A DNA stretch of 64,000 nucleotides from DAOUJW01 sp034422115. Its GTDB lineage: Bacteria; Chloroflexota; Dehalococcoidia; Lucifugimonadales; UBA2985. The DNA is taken from assembly GCA_034422115.1 (NCBI GenBank), contig DAOUJW010000002.1, positions 44,708 to 108,707 of the forward strand. The letters are read 5' to 3'. A model generated the notes under the pieces. That model was not told the DNA's origin. It saw nothing but the letters and a program-made list of their open reading frames with translations, and did not search any database. Below, in pieces: positions 39,100 to 47,503 of this stretch. Numbering within the stretch: position 1 is the stretch's first letter; every line of letters begins with the position of its first letter. The position numbers were made by a program, and so were the translations under genes.

Positions 39100-40458
39100 T
39101 TGATAGACCTGATACAGGACGCCATTCGGGGTCACAACGCCGACTACGTTGAGGTGCGGCTGGAGGAGGGCGTCTCCAGCCACATCACCTACGCCGGCCG
39201 CGAGCTGGAGGACATCGGCGCGAGCAGCTCCAGGGGCGGCAACGCCCGGGTGCTGGTGGGAGGCGGCTGGGGCTTTGTCTGCTTCAACGACCTGTCGGAT
39301 CTCAGGGAGAAGGTGGCCTTGGCCGTGAGCCAGGCGCGGCTGGTGGGCGGGGAGCGGGTCGGCCTTGCGCCTGTGGAGCCGGTGGTGGACGTTGTTCCGC
39401 CCCACATTGTGAAGGACCCCGCCCAGACGCCCCTGTCGGCGAAGAAGGCGCTTCTGGACGAGTACAACGACATCATGTGGGGCGTCCCATCCATCCAGAG
39501 CACATCCATAACCTACGCCGACAGAAACCGGACGATATACTTCGCAAGCTCCGAGGGCGCGTACATCGAGCAGGGCAAGGTGGACGTAGCGATACGCCTC
39601 TCGGCGATGGCGCGGGACGGCGCGGACGTGCAGCAGGCCGGGGTCAGCCTGGGCAGCAACGGCGACTTCTCCTTTGTGGAGGCGCTTCATCAAAACGCCA
39701 GGGACGTGGCCGACAAGGCCGTCAGGATGCTCAAGGCGCCCCAGGTCAAGGGCGGAGAGCACACCGTCATCCTGGACCCGGTGCTGGCCGGGGTGTTTAT
39801 CCACGAGGCCTTCGGCCACCTGTCGGAGGCTGACCAGGTGTACGACAACGACCAGCTGAAGGACATCATGGTGCTGGGCAGCGCCTTCGGCGGGCCGCAC
39901 CTGAACGTTGTGGACGGGGGAGCGGTCGGCGGGCTGCGGGGTAGCTACAAGTACGACGACGAGGGCGTCCCATCGACCCGCACGTACCTGATAAGGGAGG
40001 GCGTGCTGGTAGGCAGGCTGCACTCCCGGGAGACGGCCTCCAGGATGGGGGAGCCAATCTCGGGCAACGCCAGGGCCATCAGCCACCAGTTCCCACCCAT
40101 CGTCCGCATGACCAACACCTTCATCGAGCCGGGGGAGGCCACTTTGGACGACCTGCTGGCTGGCGTCAAAGATGGGGTGTACGCCTCCAACTGGTACGGC
40201 GGAATGACCAGCATGGAGATGTTCACCTTCTCCGCCGGGGAGGCGTACATGATTCGCAACGGCAGGATCGAGGAGATGGTGCGGCCGGTCATGCTCTCCG
40301 GCAACCTGTTCACCACCCTTCGCAACCTGGACGCCGTCGGCAACGACCTGGACTTCAACCAGGGTGGAGGCTGCGGCAAGGGCGGCCAGTCGCCGCTTCC
40401 GGTGAGCAACGGCAGCCCTCACATCCGCATACGTAACTGCCTGGTGAGCGGGGTTTAG
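39100..40458 (+). CDS. tldD: TldD-type metalloprotease subunit
   Basis: 452 residues from TTG 39100 (AGAAGGAG nine bases upstream). The zinc motif HExxxH is HEAFGH (235-240) in GVFIHEAFGHLSEADQ. C-terminal conserved parts include GGMTSMEMFTFSAGEAYMIRNG and DFNQGGGCGKGGQSPLPVSNG. TldD and TldE form a heterodimer that trims unfolded peptides, for example microcin or CcdA-type substrates, through a single zinc site in TldD. tldE follows three bases later. Confidence 0.93.
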   Translation: MIDLIQDAIRGHNADYVEVRLEEGVSSHITYAGRELEDIGASSSRGGNARVLVGGGWGFVCFNDLSDLREKVALAVSQARLVGGERVGLAPVEPVVDVVPPHIVKDPAQTPLSAKKALLDEYNDIMWGVPSIQSTSITYADRNRTIYFASSEGAYIEQGKVDVAIRLSAMARDGADVQQAGVSLGSNGDFSFVEALHQNARDVADKAVRMLKAPQVKGGEHTVILDPVLAGVFIHEAFGHLSEADQVYDNDQLKDIMVLGSAFGGPHLNVVDGGAVGGLRGSYKYDDEGVPSTRTYLIREGVLVGRLHSRETASRMGEPISGNARAISHQFPPIVRMTNTFIEPGEATLDDLLAGVKDGVYASNWYGGMTSMEMFTFSAGEAYMIRNGRIEEMVRPVMLSGNLFTTLRNLDAVGNDLDFNQGGGCGKGGQSPLPVSNGSPHIRIRNCLVSGV

Positions 40459-40461
40459 GCC

Positions 40462-41766
40462 GTGGAAGCCATACTGGACAAAGCCCTTAGAGAGGCCGGA
40501 GAGTGCGAGGTGTTCGGCGTTTCCCAGACGGACACCAGCATGAGCTTTGAGGCCAATCGCCTCAAGATGGTGGACACCCGCGAGGCCTCCGGGCTGGCCC
40601 TGCGCCTGGTCAAAGACGGGCGCATCGGCTTCTCCTCCACTACCAACCTTGCCGAGGAGGACGCCCTGGTGGACAGGGCGCTGGAGATGGCGCCCTTTGG
40701 CGCGGAGGCCCTCCTGGAGCTGCCCACCGCCGTCAGCTACCCTGCCGTGGACGTGCACGACCCCAGGCTGGAGGCGCTTGGCATGGATGCCATGCGGCAC
40801 CTGGGGCAGAGCCTCATCGACGCGGTGAGGGCGGAGTGGCCCAACGTCCAGTGCGAGGGCAGGGTCGGCAGGAGCGTGACCAGGACGGAGTTGCTGAACT
40901 CCCGCGGCTGCCGGGTCTCATACACAAAGACCACCAAGAGCATCTACCTGGAGGGTGTGCTGGTACAGGGCACCGACATGCTCTACGTATCGGAGAGCGA
41001 GACGTCGTGCCATCCGATAACGGACGTAGCGCCCCTTGCGGACTCGATGAAGCTCCAGCTGGAGCGGGCCAGCCGCGTGGCGACCGTGCCCAGCCGTGCC
41101 ATGCCCGTGCTTTTTACCCCGCGAGGGCTGGGGGGAGTCCTTATCGGCCCGCTGATAAGCGGGTTCAGCGGCAAGAACGCTCTCAAGGGCACGTCGCCGT
41201 TGGTGGGCAGGCTGGGGGAGCAGGTCGTCGATGAGCGCATATCTTTATGGGACGACCCCACGCAGCCCTTCGTGCCGGGCAGCCGCATCTGCGACGACGA
41301 GGGCACGCCCAGCCGGGCCACGCCCCTCATCGACAGGGGCATCGCATCCAGCTTCCTCTACGACCTCCAGACGGCGGCCCAGGCCGGGCAGACTTCCACC
41401 GGCAGCGCGTCACGGTCGCTGTCGACCCTGCCCCAGCCAGGCCCCGGCGTGCTGGTTTTCTCTACGGGGGACGCCTCCTTTGAGGAGATGGTTTCAGGCA
41501 TGGAGGAGGCCCTTGTGGTGGAGCGTCTGCTTGGAACTGGGCAGGGGAACATCCTTGGCGGGGGCTTTAACGCCAATGTGCTCCTGGGATATTATGTGGA
41601 GAACGGCGAAATTGTGGGCCGGGCCAAGGATGTCATGGTGTCCGGCAACGTGTACAATGTCCTCAACGGCGTTGTCAGCGTCGGGAGTGAGAGCCGGTGG
41701 CTGAGGGGATTTCTGAGCGCCCCCTCACTGTTGTGTGAAGGCGTGGCTGTAACGGCAAAAGCATAA
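40462..41766 (+). CDS. tldE: TldE/PmbA, non-metal partner of TldD
   Basis: 434 residues, GTG start, three bases after tldD. It lacks HExxxH, as expected for TldE/PmbA. Conserved segments include SGLALRLVKDGRIGFSSTTN, PVLFTPRGLGGVLIGPLISG and ILGGGFNANVLLGYYVENGE. It forms the wall of the closed proteolytic chamber with TldD. A HEAT protein gene follows 14 bases downstream and may be part of the same operon. Confidence 0.92.
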   Translation: MEAILDKALREAGECEVFGVSQTDTSMSFEANRLKMVDTREASGLALRLVKDGRIGFSSTTNLAEEDALVDRALEMAPFGAEALLELPTAVSYPAVDVHDPRLEALGMDAMRHLGQSLIDAVRAEWPNVQCEGRVGRSVTRTELLNSRGCRVSYTKTTKSIYLEGVLVQGTDMLYVSESETSCHPITDVAPLADSMKLQLERASRVATVPSRAMPVLFTPRGLGGVLIGPLISGFSGKNALKGTSPLVGRLGEQVVDERISLWDDPTQPFVPGSRICDDEGTPSRATPLIDRGIASSFLYDLQTAAQAGQTSTGSASRSLSTLPQPGPGVLVFSTGDASFEEMVSGMEEALVVERLLGTGQGNILGGGFNANVLLGYYVENGEIVGRAKDVMVSGNVYNVLNGVVSVGSESRWLRGFLSAPSLLCEGVAVTAKA

Positions 41767-41780
41767 GGAGGACCGACAAG

Positions 41781-42683
41781 GTGACCCTTGAGCAGTGCCT
41801 GAGCGCAATCGTCGACAGCGAGCAGCCTCTGCGAAACGCGGACCTGATGAGCCTGTCCGGCATGACCACCGAGGAGCTGGAGGCCATTCACACCGACTGG
41901 GATGACGTCGACTCCGAGCGGCGACAGCAGGTCTTGCAGCGACTCATCGAGATGGCGGAGGACAACCTTGACGCTGACTTCAACAGCCTCTTCCGCCTGT
42001 GCCTCAAGGACGAGGCCCCGGATGTCAGGGAGAAGGCCATAGAGGGGCTCTGGGAGTGCGACGACCGGTCCCTGGTGACGCCCCTGGCCCGGCTTCTGAA
42101 CGAGGACCCGTCGGACAGGGTGAGGGCCGCCGCAGCTATGGCTATGAGCAAGTTCGCAGTGCTGGCCCAGAGCGGGAAGATACTCGCCAAGGACGGCGAC
42201 AAGATCATGGAGTCGCTCACCGCGGCCATCCGCAACCCGGACGAGACGCAGGAGGTGAGACGCCGCGCCGTGGAGGCCGTGGGAGCCTTCAACACCCCGG
42301 AAGTACACCAGATCATCCGGGAGTCCTACACCAGCGACCAGCTTGAGATGAGGTGCAGCGCGGTCTACGCAATGGGCAAGAGCTGCAACCCCCAGTGGCT
42401 GTCAACCATACTCCAGGAGCTTCGCAACCCCCACCCGGCCATGCGCTACGAGGCCTCCAACGCCTGCGGCGAGATGGGCGAGGAGGACGCCGTTCCCCAT
42501 CTCATGCAACTCTTTAAGGACGATGACCAGCAGGCGCAGACGTCGGCGATAGCGGCGGTCGGGGCGATAGGCGGCAGTCTTGCGAAGAAGGCGCTGCTCA
42601 GGTGCCTCAAGTCCTCGGACGATGCGGTTGTGGAGGCCGCCGAGGAGGCTCTGGAGGTCCTTGGAGAGACCTCAGACCTGTAG
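41781..42683 (+). CDS. HEAT-repeat protein
   Basis: 300 residues, GTG start with AAGGAGG. At least six HEAT-like helical pairs: DEAPDVREKAIEGLWECDDR, EDPSDRVRAAAAMAMSKFAV, TQEVRRRAVEAVGAFNTPEV, LEMRCSAVYAMGKSCNPQWL, HPAMRYEASNACGEMGEEDA, QQAQTSAIAAVGAIGGSLAK. It is a protein-interaction scaffold without a catalytic domain. Position behind tldDE hints at a substrate-delivery or assembly role, which is inference only. Confidence 0.82.
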   Translation: MTLEQCLSAIVDSEQPLRNADLMSLSGMTTEELEAIHTDWDDVDSERRQQVLQRLIEMAEDNLDADFNSLFRLCLKDEAPDVREKAIEGLWECDDRSLVTPLARLLNEDPSDRVRAAAAMAMSKFAVLAQSGKILAKDGDKIMESLTAAIRNPDETQEVRRRAVEAVGAFNTPEVHQIIRESYTSDQLEMRCSAVYAMGKSCNPQWLSTILQELRNPHPAMRYEASNACGEMGEEDAVPHLMQLFKDDDQQAQTSAIAAVGAIGGSLAKKALLRCLKSSDDAVVEAAEEALEVLGETSDL

Positions 42684-42738
42684 CCCCTAGTCCGGGTATT
42701 CTCTACATGCCTTGGCGCCGTAGTTGACCGCGTTGCTA

Positions 42739-42836
42739 TCCGCTCTCATGGTGAGCCTGTCGAACCATTTGAGCGGGTATGAGGCGGTTGTAGTCTTCCC
42801 GCTTGCTTCCTTCGACATACTCAGGGCGAGCGGGGA
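42739..42836. repeat. Two family A repeats
   Basis: Units CCGCTCTCATGGTGAGCCTG... (42739-42779) and CCCGCTTGCTTCCTTCGACA... (42795-42836). The second abuts the presumed insertion site of the cassette that follows. Confidence 0.7.
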
Positions 42837-42938
42837 TTCCTTAAGGAATTATCAGTTTAACTTCGCAAACTAGATTCTGGACTCTAGGCCCAGATACCAG
42901 CTAAATTTCCAATCTACTTGTATTATGCTCCGAAACGA

Positions 42939-42975
42939 CAGAATCCCCTCAGCCAATCCGACTAAGGGGATTCTG
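42939..42975 (-). terminator. Stem-loop downstream of the cassette gene pair
   Basis: CAGAATCCCCT (42939-42949) pairs with AGGGGATTCTG (42965-42975), an 11-bp perfect stem with a 15-base loop, 27 bases beyond the last stop. The U-run is poor, so termination is likely but not certain. Confidence 0.5.
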
Positions 42976-43001
42976 CTTACTAACTTTGTGTGGAAATGAT
43001 G

Positions 43002-43424
43002 CTAAGCAGGGACCAGCTCTCGCTCAATGGCCTCTGCGAATACAGCTGGTGAAGCGGGCGACGACTCATACTCCGTTGGCAGGACACGTATGATTGGATG
43101 CGATTCCAAAATCTCCGCTACTTCTGTGAATGCCTGTAACGTACCGGCTTCAATCCCCTTCCGAAAATCAGGCACTTCAACACTCAACAGTTCTAGAGTT
43201 TCGGGATCACAAATCGCAATCAGATTTCCTACAAAGAGCGCCATCCCTTCTCTCGGCTGTCCCAGTCCGATGTAAAGATGGTCATACTCATTAACATATT
43301 CCCAGTTTATCCCCTGTCTGGCTATAAGGCCGTTTACGTCGTCATTCACTTCTAACATACGAGTCAACGTCTCTGTAGCCTGATTCCTTATAGCTACCCT
43401 AAAAGCCTCGAAATTCTGCTCCAT
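43002..43424 (-). CDS. Cassette partner protein (DUF2283-like core), putative antitoxin/immunity
   Basis: 140 residues, not firmly recognised. Residues about 45-90 (EYDHLYIGLGQPREGMALFV, then GNLIAICDPETLELLSVEVP) resemble the short beta-sheet of DUF2283-type proteins. The N-terminal helix includes ATETLTRMLEVNDDVNGLIA. It starts 12 bases after the stop of the nuclease-like gene, inside the inverted-repeat cassette. An antitoxin or immunity role is inferred from position only. Confidence 0.6.
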   Translation of the reverse strand: MEQNFEAFRVAIRNQATETLTRMLEVNDDVNGLIARQGINWEYVNEYDHLYIGLGQPREGMALFVGNLIAICDPETLELLSVEVPDFRKGIEAGTLQAFTEVAEILESHPIIRVLPTEYESSPASPAVFAEAIERELVPA

Positions 43425-43436
43425 TTTCCTCTCCCT

Positions 43437-43778
43437 CTAAAGCCTACGGAAACATATGAGTTCGGCTTCCACGATGTCTGGCGTGAAATATGCAGTCTTT
43501 ATGTAGTGTGACCTGCTATCACCTGGTTCCTCTATCACTACTAGACGTAGCTTAGCCGTTTTCCCTGTACCAAGTCCCTGTCGGTATTTATAGACTGTTC
43601 CCTTGTCATCTCGCAAAACAAAATCCGGGTCTTCCACCGTTGTTCTGACTGCTTGCAGCTTGTCAGACAACTCAGGACGCTTCTCCACGTGCCTATGCCA
43701 ATTAACATCGTGTAAATAAGCCTCTGTACCAGTGCTAGGGTTGTCAGTACGAAATATGATACCACCCTCTAACTCCAT
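43437..43778 (-). CDS. PBECR/BECR-fold RNase-like protein, putative toxin
   Basis: 113 residues. The pattern NWHRHVEKRPELSDKLQAVR, then TVEDPDFVLRD, VYKYRQGLGTGKTAKLRLVV and HYIKTAYFTPDIVEAELICF matches phage-type Barnase-EndoU-ColicinE5/RelE-like nucleases. The candidate catalytic residues are the His pair near 28-30, the Arg of KRPEL and the Tyr/Arg in YKYRQG. It is the first gene of a two-gene unit in an AT-rich cassette, so a toxin of a toxin-antitoxin pair is the simplest reading. Confidence 0.62.
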   Translation of the reverse strand: MELEGGIIFRTDNPSTGTEAYLHDVNWHRHVEKRPELSDKLQAVRTTVEDPDFVLRDDKGTVYKYRQGLGTGKTAKLRLVVIEEPGDSRSHYIKTAYFTPDIVEAELICFRRL

Positions 43779-43942
43779 TTTTCACCTTCTATGAGATGTG
43801 GTATGTAGAGGTCTGTACCCATCACTCTCATTGCCGATTATATTACTCCTAAAATACAAAGGGATATTACAAAGCACTTTCGCCGGAAGATTTTGCGAAG
43901 TTAACCGGATAATTCCCTTCCTTAATGTCTGACGGGATTACC

Positions 43943-44914
43943 TTACTCCAACTCCAGCCCTTCAAAGACCAGGTGCGCCGCGCCCAGCAGCGAGGCGTCG
44001 TCTCCGAGCACGGACGCCACAACGGGGATGTTGACCTTGATGTGCGCCATTACCCGGCGTTGAATGGCGGCTTTGAGAGGGGCGAAGAACAGGTGAAGGT
44101 CCCGGCACACGCCTCCTCCCAGAATTATCATCTGGGGGTTGAAGATGTGCAGGAGGTTGGCAAGCCCCTGGCCCAGGTCCTGGACGAACTGCTCGACAAG
44201 CTCCCTGGCCAGGGCGTCGCCCTGAGCGGCGGCCCACATCACCGTCTCCGCCCTGACGCCTTCGTCGCCGTCCGCCATTGCCGACATCGAGCTTTGCGCC
44301 CCTTGCCGCAGCCGCTCGTTGGCAATGTTGGCCAGGGCCGTGCCGGAGGCTATGGCCTCCAGGCAGCCTGTGTTGCCACAGTTGCACAGAGGACCGTCTC
44401 TCTCTATGCTCATGTGGCCCAGCTCGGCGGCAAACCCGTCAGCTCCAAATATCGGGATGCCCTCCACAATCACCCCGCCGCCTATGCCCGTGCTCACGGT
44501 GACGTAGACCAGGTTCTCCACGCCCTGCCCTATGCCGTAGGCGTGCTCGCCTACCGCGCCCAGGGTTGCGTCGTTGGCGATGTGGACGGGCAGGTGAAGC
44601 GAGTCTTCAAGGGCCTGCTTCGGCGAGAAGCCGTCCCAGCCCGGAAGGCTCGGTGGGTTGTACATTGTTCCGGTGTCCGGGTCAACAGGGCTGCCCATGG
44701 ATACGCCGACTCCGGCAAACTGCCCGTCGCCGGCGGCGCGCATGAGCCGGGAGGCGGTCGCCGAAAGGCGCGCCATCGCGTTCTCCGCGCCCAGATGCGA
44801 CTGGGTGCGTTCACGCTCTCTCTGCAGCACCGCGCCGCTTCGGTCTACCACCGCAACCCGGATGTTGGTGCCGCCCACGTCTATAGCGAGCGACAGGTCT
44901 CCCTTGCTTGCCAT
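43943..44914 (-). CDS. ROK-family sugar kinase (glucokinase-like)
   Basis: 323 residues from ATG 44914 (MASKGDLSLAIDVGGTNIRV), AGGAAAAG upstream. The ATP motif is AIDVGGTN, later YVTVSTGIGGGVIVEG, the ROK signature FAAELGHMSIERDG and the zinc site CNCGNTGCLEAIASG. It phosphorylates glucose or another hexose. There is no helix-turn-helix at the N-terminus, so it is a kinase rather than a ROK repressor. The cassette at 42837-43925 sits 17 bases beyond its stop. Confidence 0.9.
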   Translation of the reverse strand: MASKGDLSLAIDVGGTNIRVAVVDRSGAVLQRERERTQSHLGAENAMARLSATASRLMRAAGDGQFAGVGVSMGSPVDPDTGTMYNPPSLPGWDGFSPKQALEDSLHLPVHIANDATLGAVGEHAYGIGQGVENLVYVTVSTGIGGGVIVEGIPIFGADGFAAELGHMSIERDGPLCNCGNTGCLEAIASGTALANIANERLRQGAQSSMSAMADGDEGVRAETVMWAAAQGDALARELVEQFVQDLGQGLANLLHIFNPQMIILGGGVCRDLHLFFAPLKAAIQRRVMAHIKVNIPVVASVLGDDASLLGAAHLVFEGLELE

Positions 44915-45052
44915 ACTCACTTTTCCTGTAAATGTAGAGCACAATGATACCACGCGACTCCTGCTACGTATTATAATTGTATTAGACATGGAATGTCTGG
45001 TAGGGTGTGTGTTGGGTTAGACGCTTGAGTTAAAGACGATAAGGAGGTTTCT

Positions 45053-45355
45053 GTGCCGCACGTAGAGGTCAACCTGGAAATGAAACACGAGACCCGAATA
45101 GCCAACTACGGGGGAGCGCTCCGGCCTTACATGGCAATAACCCGGATGGATGTAGACGGGGAGGAGGGTGTCCAGATACTGGTTATCGGGCCCGGATCTG
45201 ACGAGAACCCCAAGACCCTTGACCTGCGCATGACCAAGGACGTTGCGGAGGACCTGGCCAACACCCTGATGCTGATGAGCCAGTCCAACGCGCAGACAAT
45301 CGGGTTTGAGTTCACCAGCGAGGAGACCCAGCTTCAGCCCTACTCTGAAGATTAA
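45053..45355 (+). CDS. Conserved-looking 100-residue protein, unknown
   Basis: GTG start with AAGGAGG. Soluble, acidic, probably alpha/beta: MPHVEVNLEMKHETRIANYG, PYMAITRMDVDGEEGVQILV, DLRMTKDVAEDLANTLMLMS. No motif is recognised. It is divergent from the ROK kinase and 178 bases upstream of the AAA ATPase gene. Confidence 0.55.
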   Translation: MPHVEVNLEMKHETRIANYGGALRPYMAITRMDVDGEEGVQILVIGPGSDENPKTLDLRMTKDVAEDLANTLMLMSQSNAQTIGFEFTSEETQLQPYSED

Positions 45356-45533
45356 CCTGCAAGGCACCTGGCGGGGTATCTCTCTGGACAGAACAGGGTC
45401 AGGGTGTGTTTCTCTGATGAAACGCCTGTCGCCTGAGGGCGGTTAGAGGGACGTAACCTTCCCTTTTTACCTCGCATTGTCTAGTATAGAGATGTACCTG
45501 GTTCACTTAACCAAGACACGTTAGGGGGAGCTT

Positions 45534-46937
45534 ATGACCTCTACCCAGAAGGCAAAGACCCTGCGAGAGCTGAAAGAGAGCGGCTACGAGGTGGTGGGAG
45601 TCAGGGAGGAGCTGCGGCGCAACCTTGTCAAGAAGATTGTGGCCAATGAGGACCTCTTTCCGGGGATAATCGGCTACAGCGAGTCGGTCATTCCCCAGAT
45701 AGAGAACGCCATCCTGGCCGGGCAGGACATCATCCTGCTGGGCGAGCGCGGCCAGGCCAAGTCCCGCATCATCCGCGCCCTGGTCAATCTGCTGGACGAT
45801 GAGATACCCTGCATCGCCGACTGCGAAATCAATTGCAATCCCTTCGATCCCATCTGCAGGGCCTGCATCGTCATGCTCGAGAAGGCTGGGGATGACCTCC
45901 CCATTTCGTGGCTGGGACGGGACGACCGTTACGCCGAGAAGCTGGCTACTCCTGACATCGCCGTGGCCGACCTAATCGGAGAGGTGGACCCCATCAAGGT
46001 GGCGGAGGGCCGCTACCTGTCCGACGAGCTGACGGTCCACTTCGGCCTGATACCAAGGACCAACCGGGGCATATTCTCCATCAACGAGCTGCCGGACCTG
46101 GCAGAGCGTATCCAGGTGGGCCTGTTCAACCTCATGGAGGAGCGGGACATCCAGATCAAGGGGTACAGGATCCGCCTGCCCCTGGACGTGTACCTGGTGG
46201 CAAGCGCCAACCCGGAGGACTACACCAACCGAGGGCGCATCATCACGCCCCTGAAGGACAGGTACGGGGCGCAGATACGCACCCACTACCCCCAGTTCCC
46301 GGAGGACGAGGTGCAGATAATGGAGCAGGAGCGCGTCACCTTTGCGGACATGGAGGAGCAGGTGGCTGTGCCCGGTTTCATGAAGGACATTGTTGCAGAA
46401 GTGACCTCCCTGGCCCGCCGGAGCGGCGACATCAACCAGCGGTCGGGGGTGAGCGTCCGGGTGTCCATCGCCAACTACGAGAGCATTATCAGCAACGCCT
46501 ACAAGCGCGCCCTGCGGTTCGGAGAGGGCAAGGTTGTGCCGCGCATAAGCGACCTCGCCGCTATCGTGCCGTCCACAATGGGCAAGATAGAGCTGGAGAC
46601 AATGGAGGACGGGCGCGAGGAGAAGGTCCTGGAGGACATCACCAAGAGGGCGGTGCTGAACATCTTTGGTCGCTACGTGGACATGGAGGAGATGGAGGGG
46701 ATTGTGGAGTCCTTTGAGGAGGGCATGGTGATTGAGACCGGCAGCGACAGGCCCTCCATGGAGTACGTGTCCCTGCTGGGAGAGGTGGAGGCCTTTGACG
46801 AGCCCATCAGGCGACTGGGGGCGGACAACACCCACGGTATCATCGCCTCCGCAATGGAGTTCATACTGGAAGGGCTGCATCTCAAGAGGCGACTGAACAA
46901 GGACCGGGTGGAGGGGCGATACCACTACTATGGATGA
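45534..46937 (+). CDS. MoxR/ChlI-like AAA+ ATPase with a Cys-rich insertion
   Basis: 467 residues, GGGGGAG upstream. Walker A is GERGQAKS (70-77). Walker B/sensor region is IFSINELPDLAERIQVGLFN, followed by VYLVASANPEDYTNRGRIITPLKDRYG, as in magnesium-chelatase I and MoxR proteins. Between Walker A and B is a five-Cys segment (Cys93, 97, 101, 108, 111: IPCIADCEINCNPFDPICRAC) that could bind a metal. Such ATPases normally work with a von Willebrand A protein; none follows here. The next gene encodes a coiled coil. Confidence 0.82.
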   Translation: MTSTQKAKTLRELKESGYEVVGVREELRRNLVKKIVANEDLFPGIIGYSESVIPQIENAILAGQDIILLGERGQAKSRIIRALVNLLDDEIPCIADCEINCNPFDPICRACIVMLEKAGDDLPISWLGRDDRYAEKLATPDIAVADLIGEVDPIKVAEGRYLSDELTVHFGLIPRTNRGIFSINELPDLAERIQVGLFNLMEERDIQIKGYRIRLPLDVYLVASANPEDYTNRGRIITPLKDRYGAQIRTHYPQFPEDEVQIMEQERVTFADMEEQVAVPGFMKDIVAEVTSLARRSGDINQRSGVSVRVSIANYESIISNAYKRALRFGEGKVVPRISDLAAIVPSTMGKIELETMEDGREEKVLEDITKRAVLNIFGRYVDMEEMEGIVESFEEGMVIETGSDRPSMEYVSLLGEVEAFDEPIRRLGADNTHGIIASAMEFILEGLHLKRRLNKDRVEGRYHYYG

Positions 46938-46961
46938 CGTGGAAAAGGCGGGAGTTCGGGA

Positions 46962-47432
46962 ATGACCACAGAAGAGCGCCTTTCATCGGCGGAACAGCAC
47001 ATATCGGAGCTGCAAGACCAGGTCTCAACACTGGCGCAAGGACAGGCGGCCCACGAAGCGATCCTTGACAGGATGAGCGAGGTGCTGGAACGCCTGGTCA
47101 TCGCCTACGTGGATACCAGCAACCGGCTGGGTCGAATGGAGGAACGCCTGGGGCGGATGGAGAATCGCATGGAGCGGATGGAGGAGCACCTGGGGCGGAT
47201 GGAGGATCGCGTCGGGCGGATGGAAGATCGCATGGAGCGGATGGAGAATCGACAGGGGCTGATAGAGGAACGGCTGGGGGTAATGGAGGATGGACATGGA
47301 CGGATGGCGGAACGGGTGGAGCGGATAGAGGCTATCGTGCAGGACCACACCCGCATTTTGCAGGCCCACAGTGTTGACCTGTCGGCCATCAGAGCGATCC
47401 TGGAGCAGGATCAGGACGAGCCGGACCCATAG
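46962..47432 (+). CDS. Near-perfect heptad coiled-coil protein
   Basis: 156 residues. From about residue 50 to 112 it consists of seven-residue units of the form (G/E)RMExRx, e.g. LGRMEERLGRMENRMERMEE and RMEDRVGRMEDRMERMENRQ, encoded by 21-base DNA repeats (about 47130-47320). The flanking segments are also coiled coil (AEQHISELQDQVSTLAQGQA). It is probably a multimeric rod. It starts 24 bases after the AAA ATPase gene and may be part of the same transcript. Confidence 0.75.
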   Translation: MTTEERLSSAEQHISELQDQVSTLAQGQAAHEAILDRMSEVLERLVIAYVDTSNRLGRMEERLGRMENRMERMEEHLGRMEDRVGRMEDRMERMENRQGLIEERLGVMEDGHGRMAERVERIEAIVQDHTRILQAHSVDLSAIRAILEQDQDEPDP

Positions 47433-47503
47433 GGTATACGGGGAACATCCCGCACACGCGGGCCAAAACGGACGGCAGAAGCGTTATCGCAAGGGGAGGA
47501 ACA

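Larger units (their letters stand above)
42837..43925. mobile_element. Transposon-like passenger cassette with terminal inverted repeats and 8-bp flanking duplication
   Basis: The left end 42845-42869 starts GGAATTATCAGTTTAACTTC and the right end 43892-43916 reads inward as GGAATTATCCGGTTAACTTC; both continue GCAAA. They match at 23 of 25 positions in inverted orientation. TTCCTTAA lies directly outside the left end (42837-42844) and one base outside the right end (43918-43925), as a target-site duplication would. The interior is clearly more AT-rich than the flanks. It carries two same-strand genes (PBECR-like nuclease and partner) and no transposase. Confidence 0.72.

Noticed and set aside
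39046..40800. A 584-residue open frame opposite tldD and the start of tldE
   Set aside because: Shadow of high-GC coding on the other strand. No domain, and tldD/tldE have clear motifs and ribosome sites.
47130..47320. Possible CRISPR array from regular short repeats
   Set aside because: The repeats are 21-base units in frame within a coiled-coil gene, without unique spacers. The LRR loci give a similar false impression with 72-base periods.
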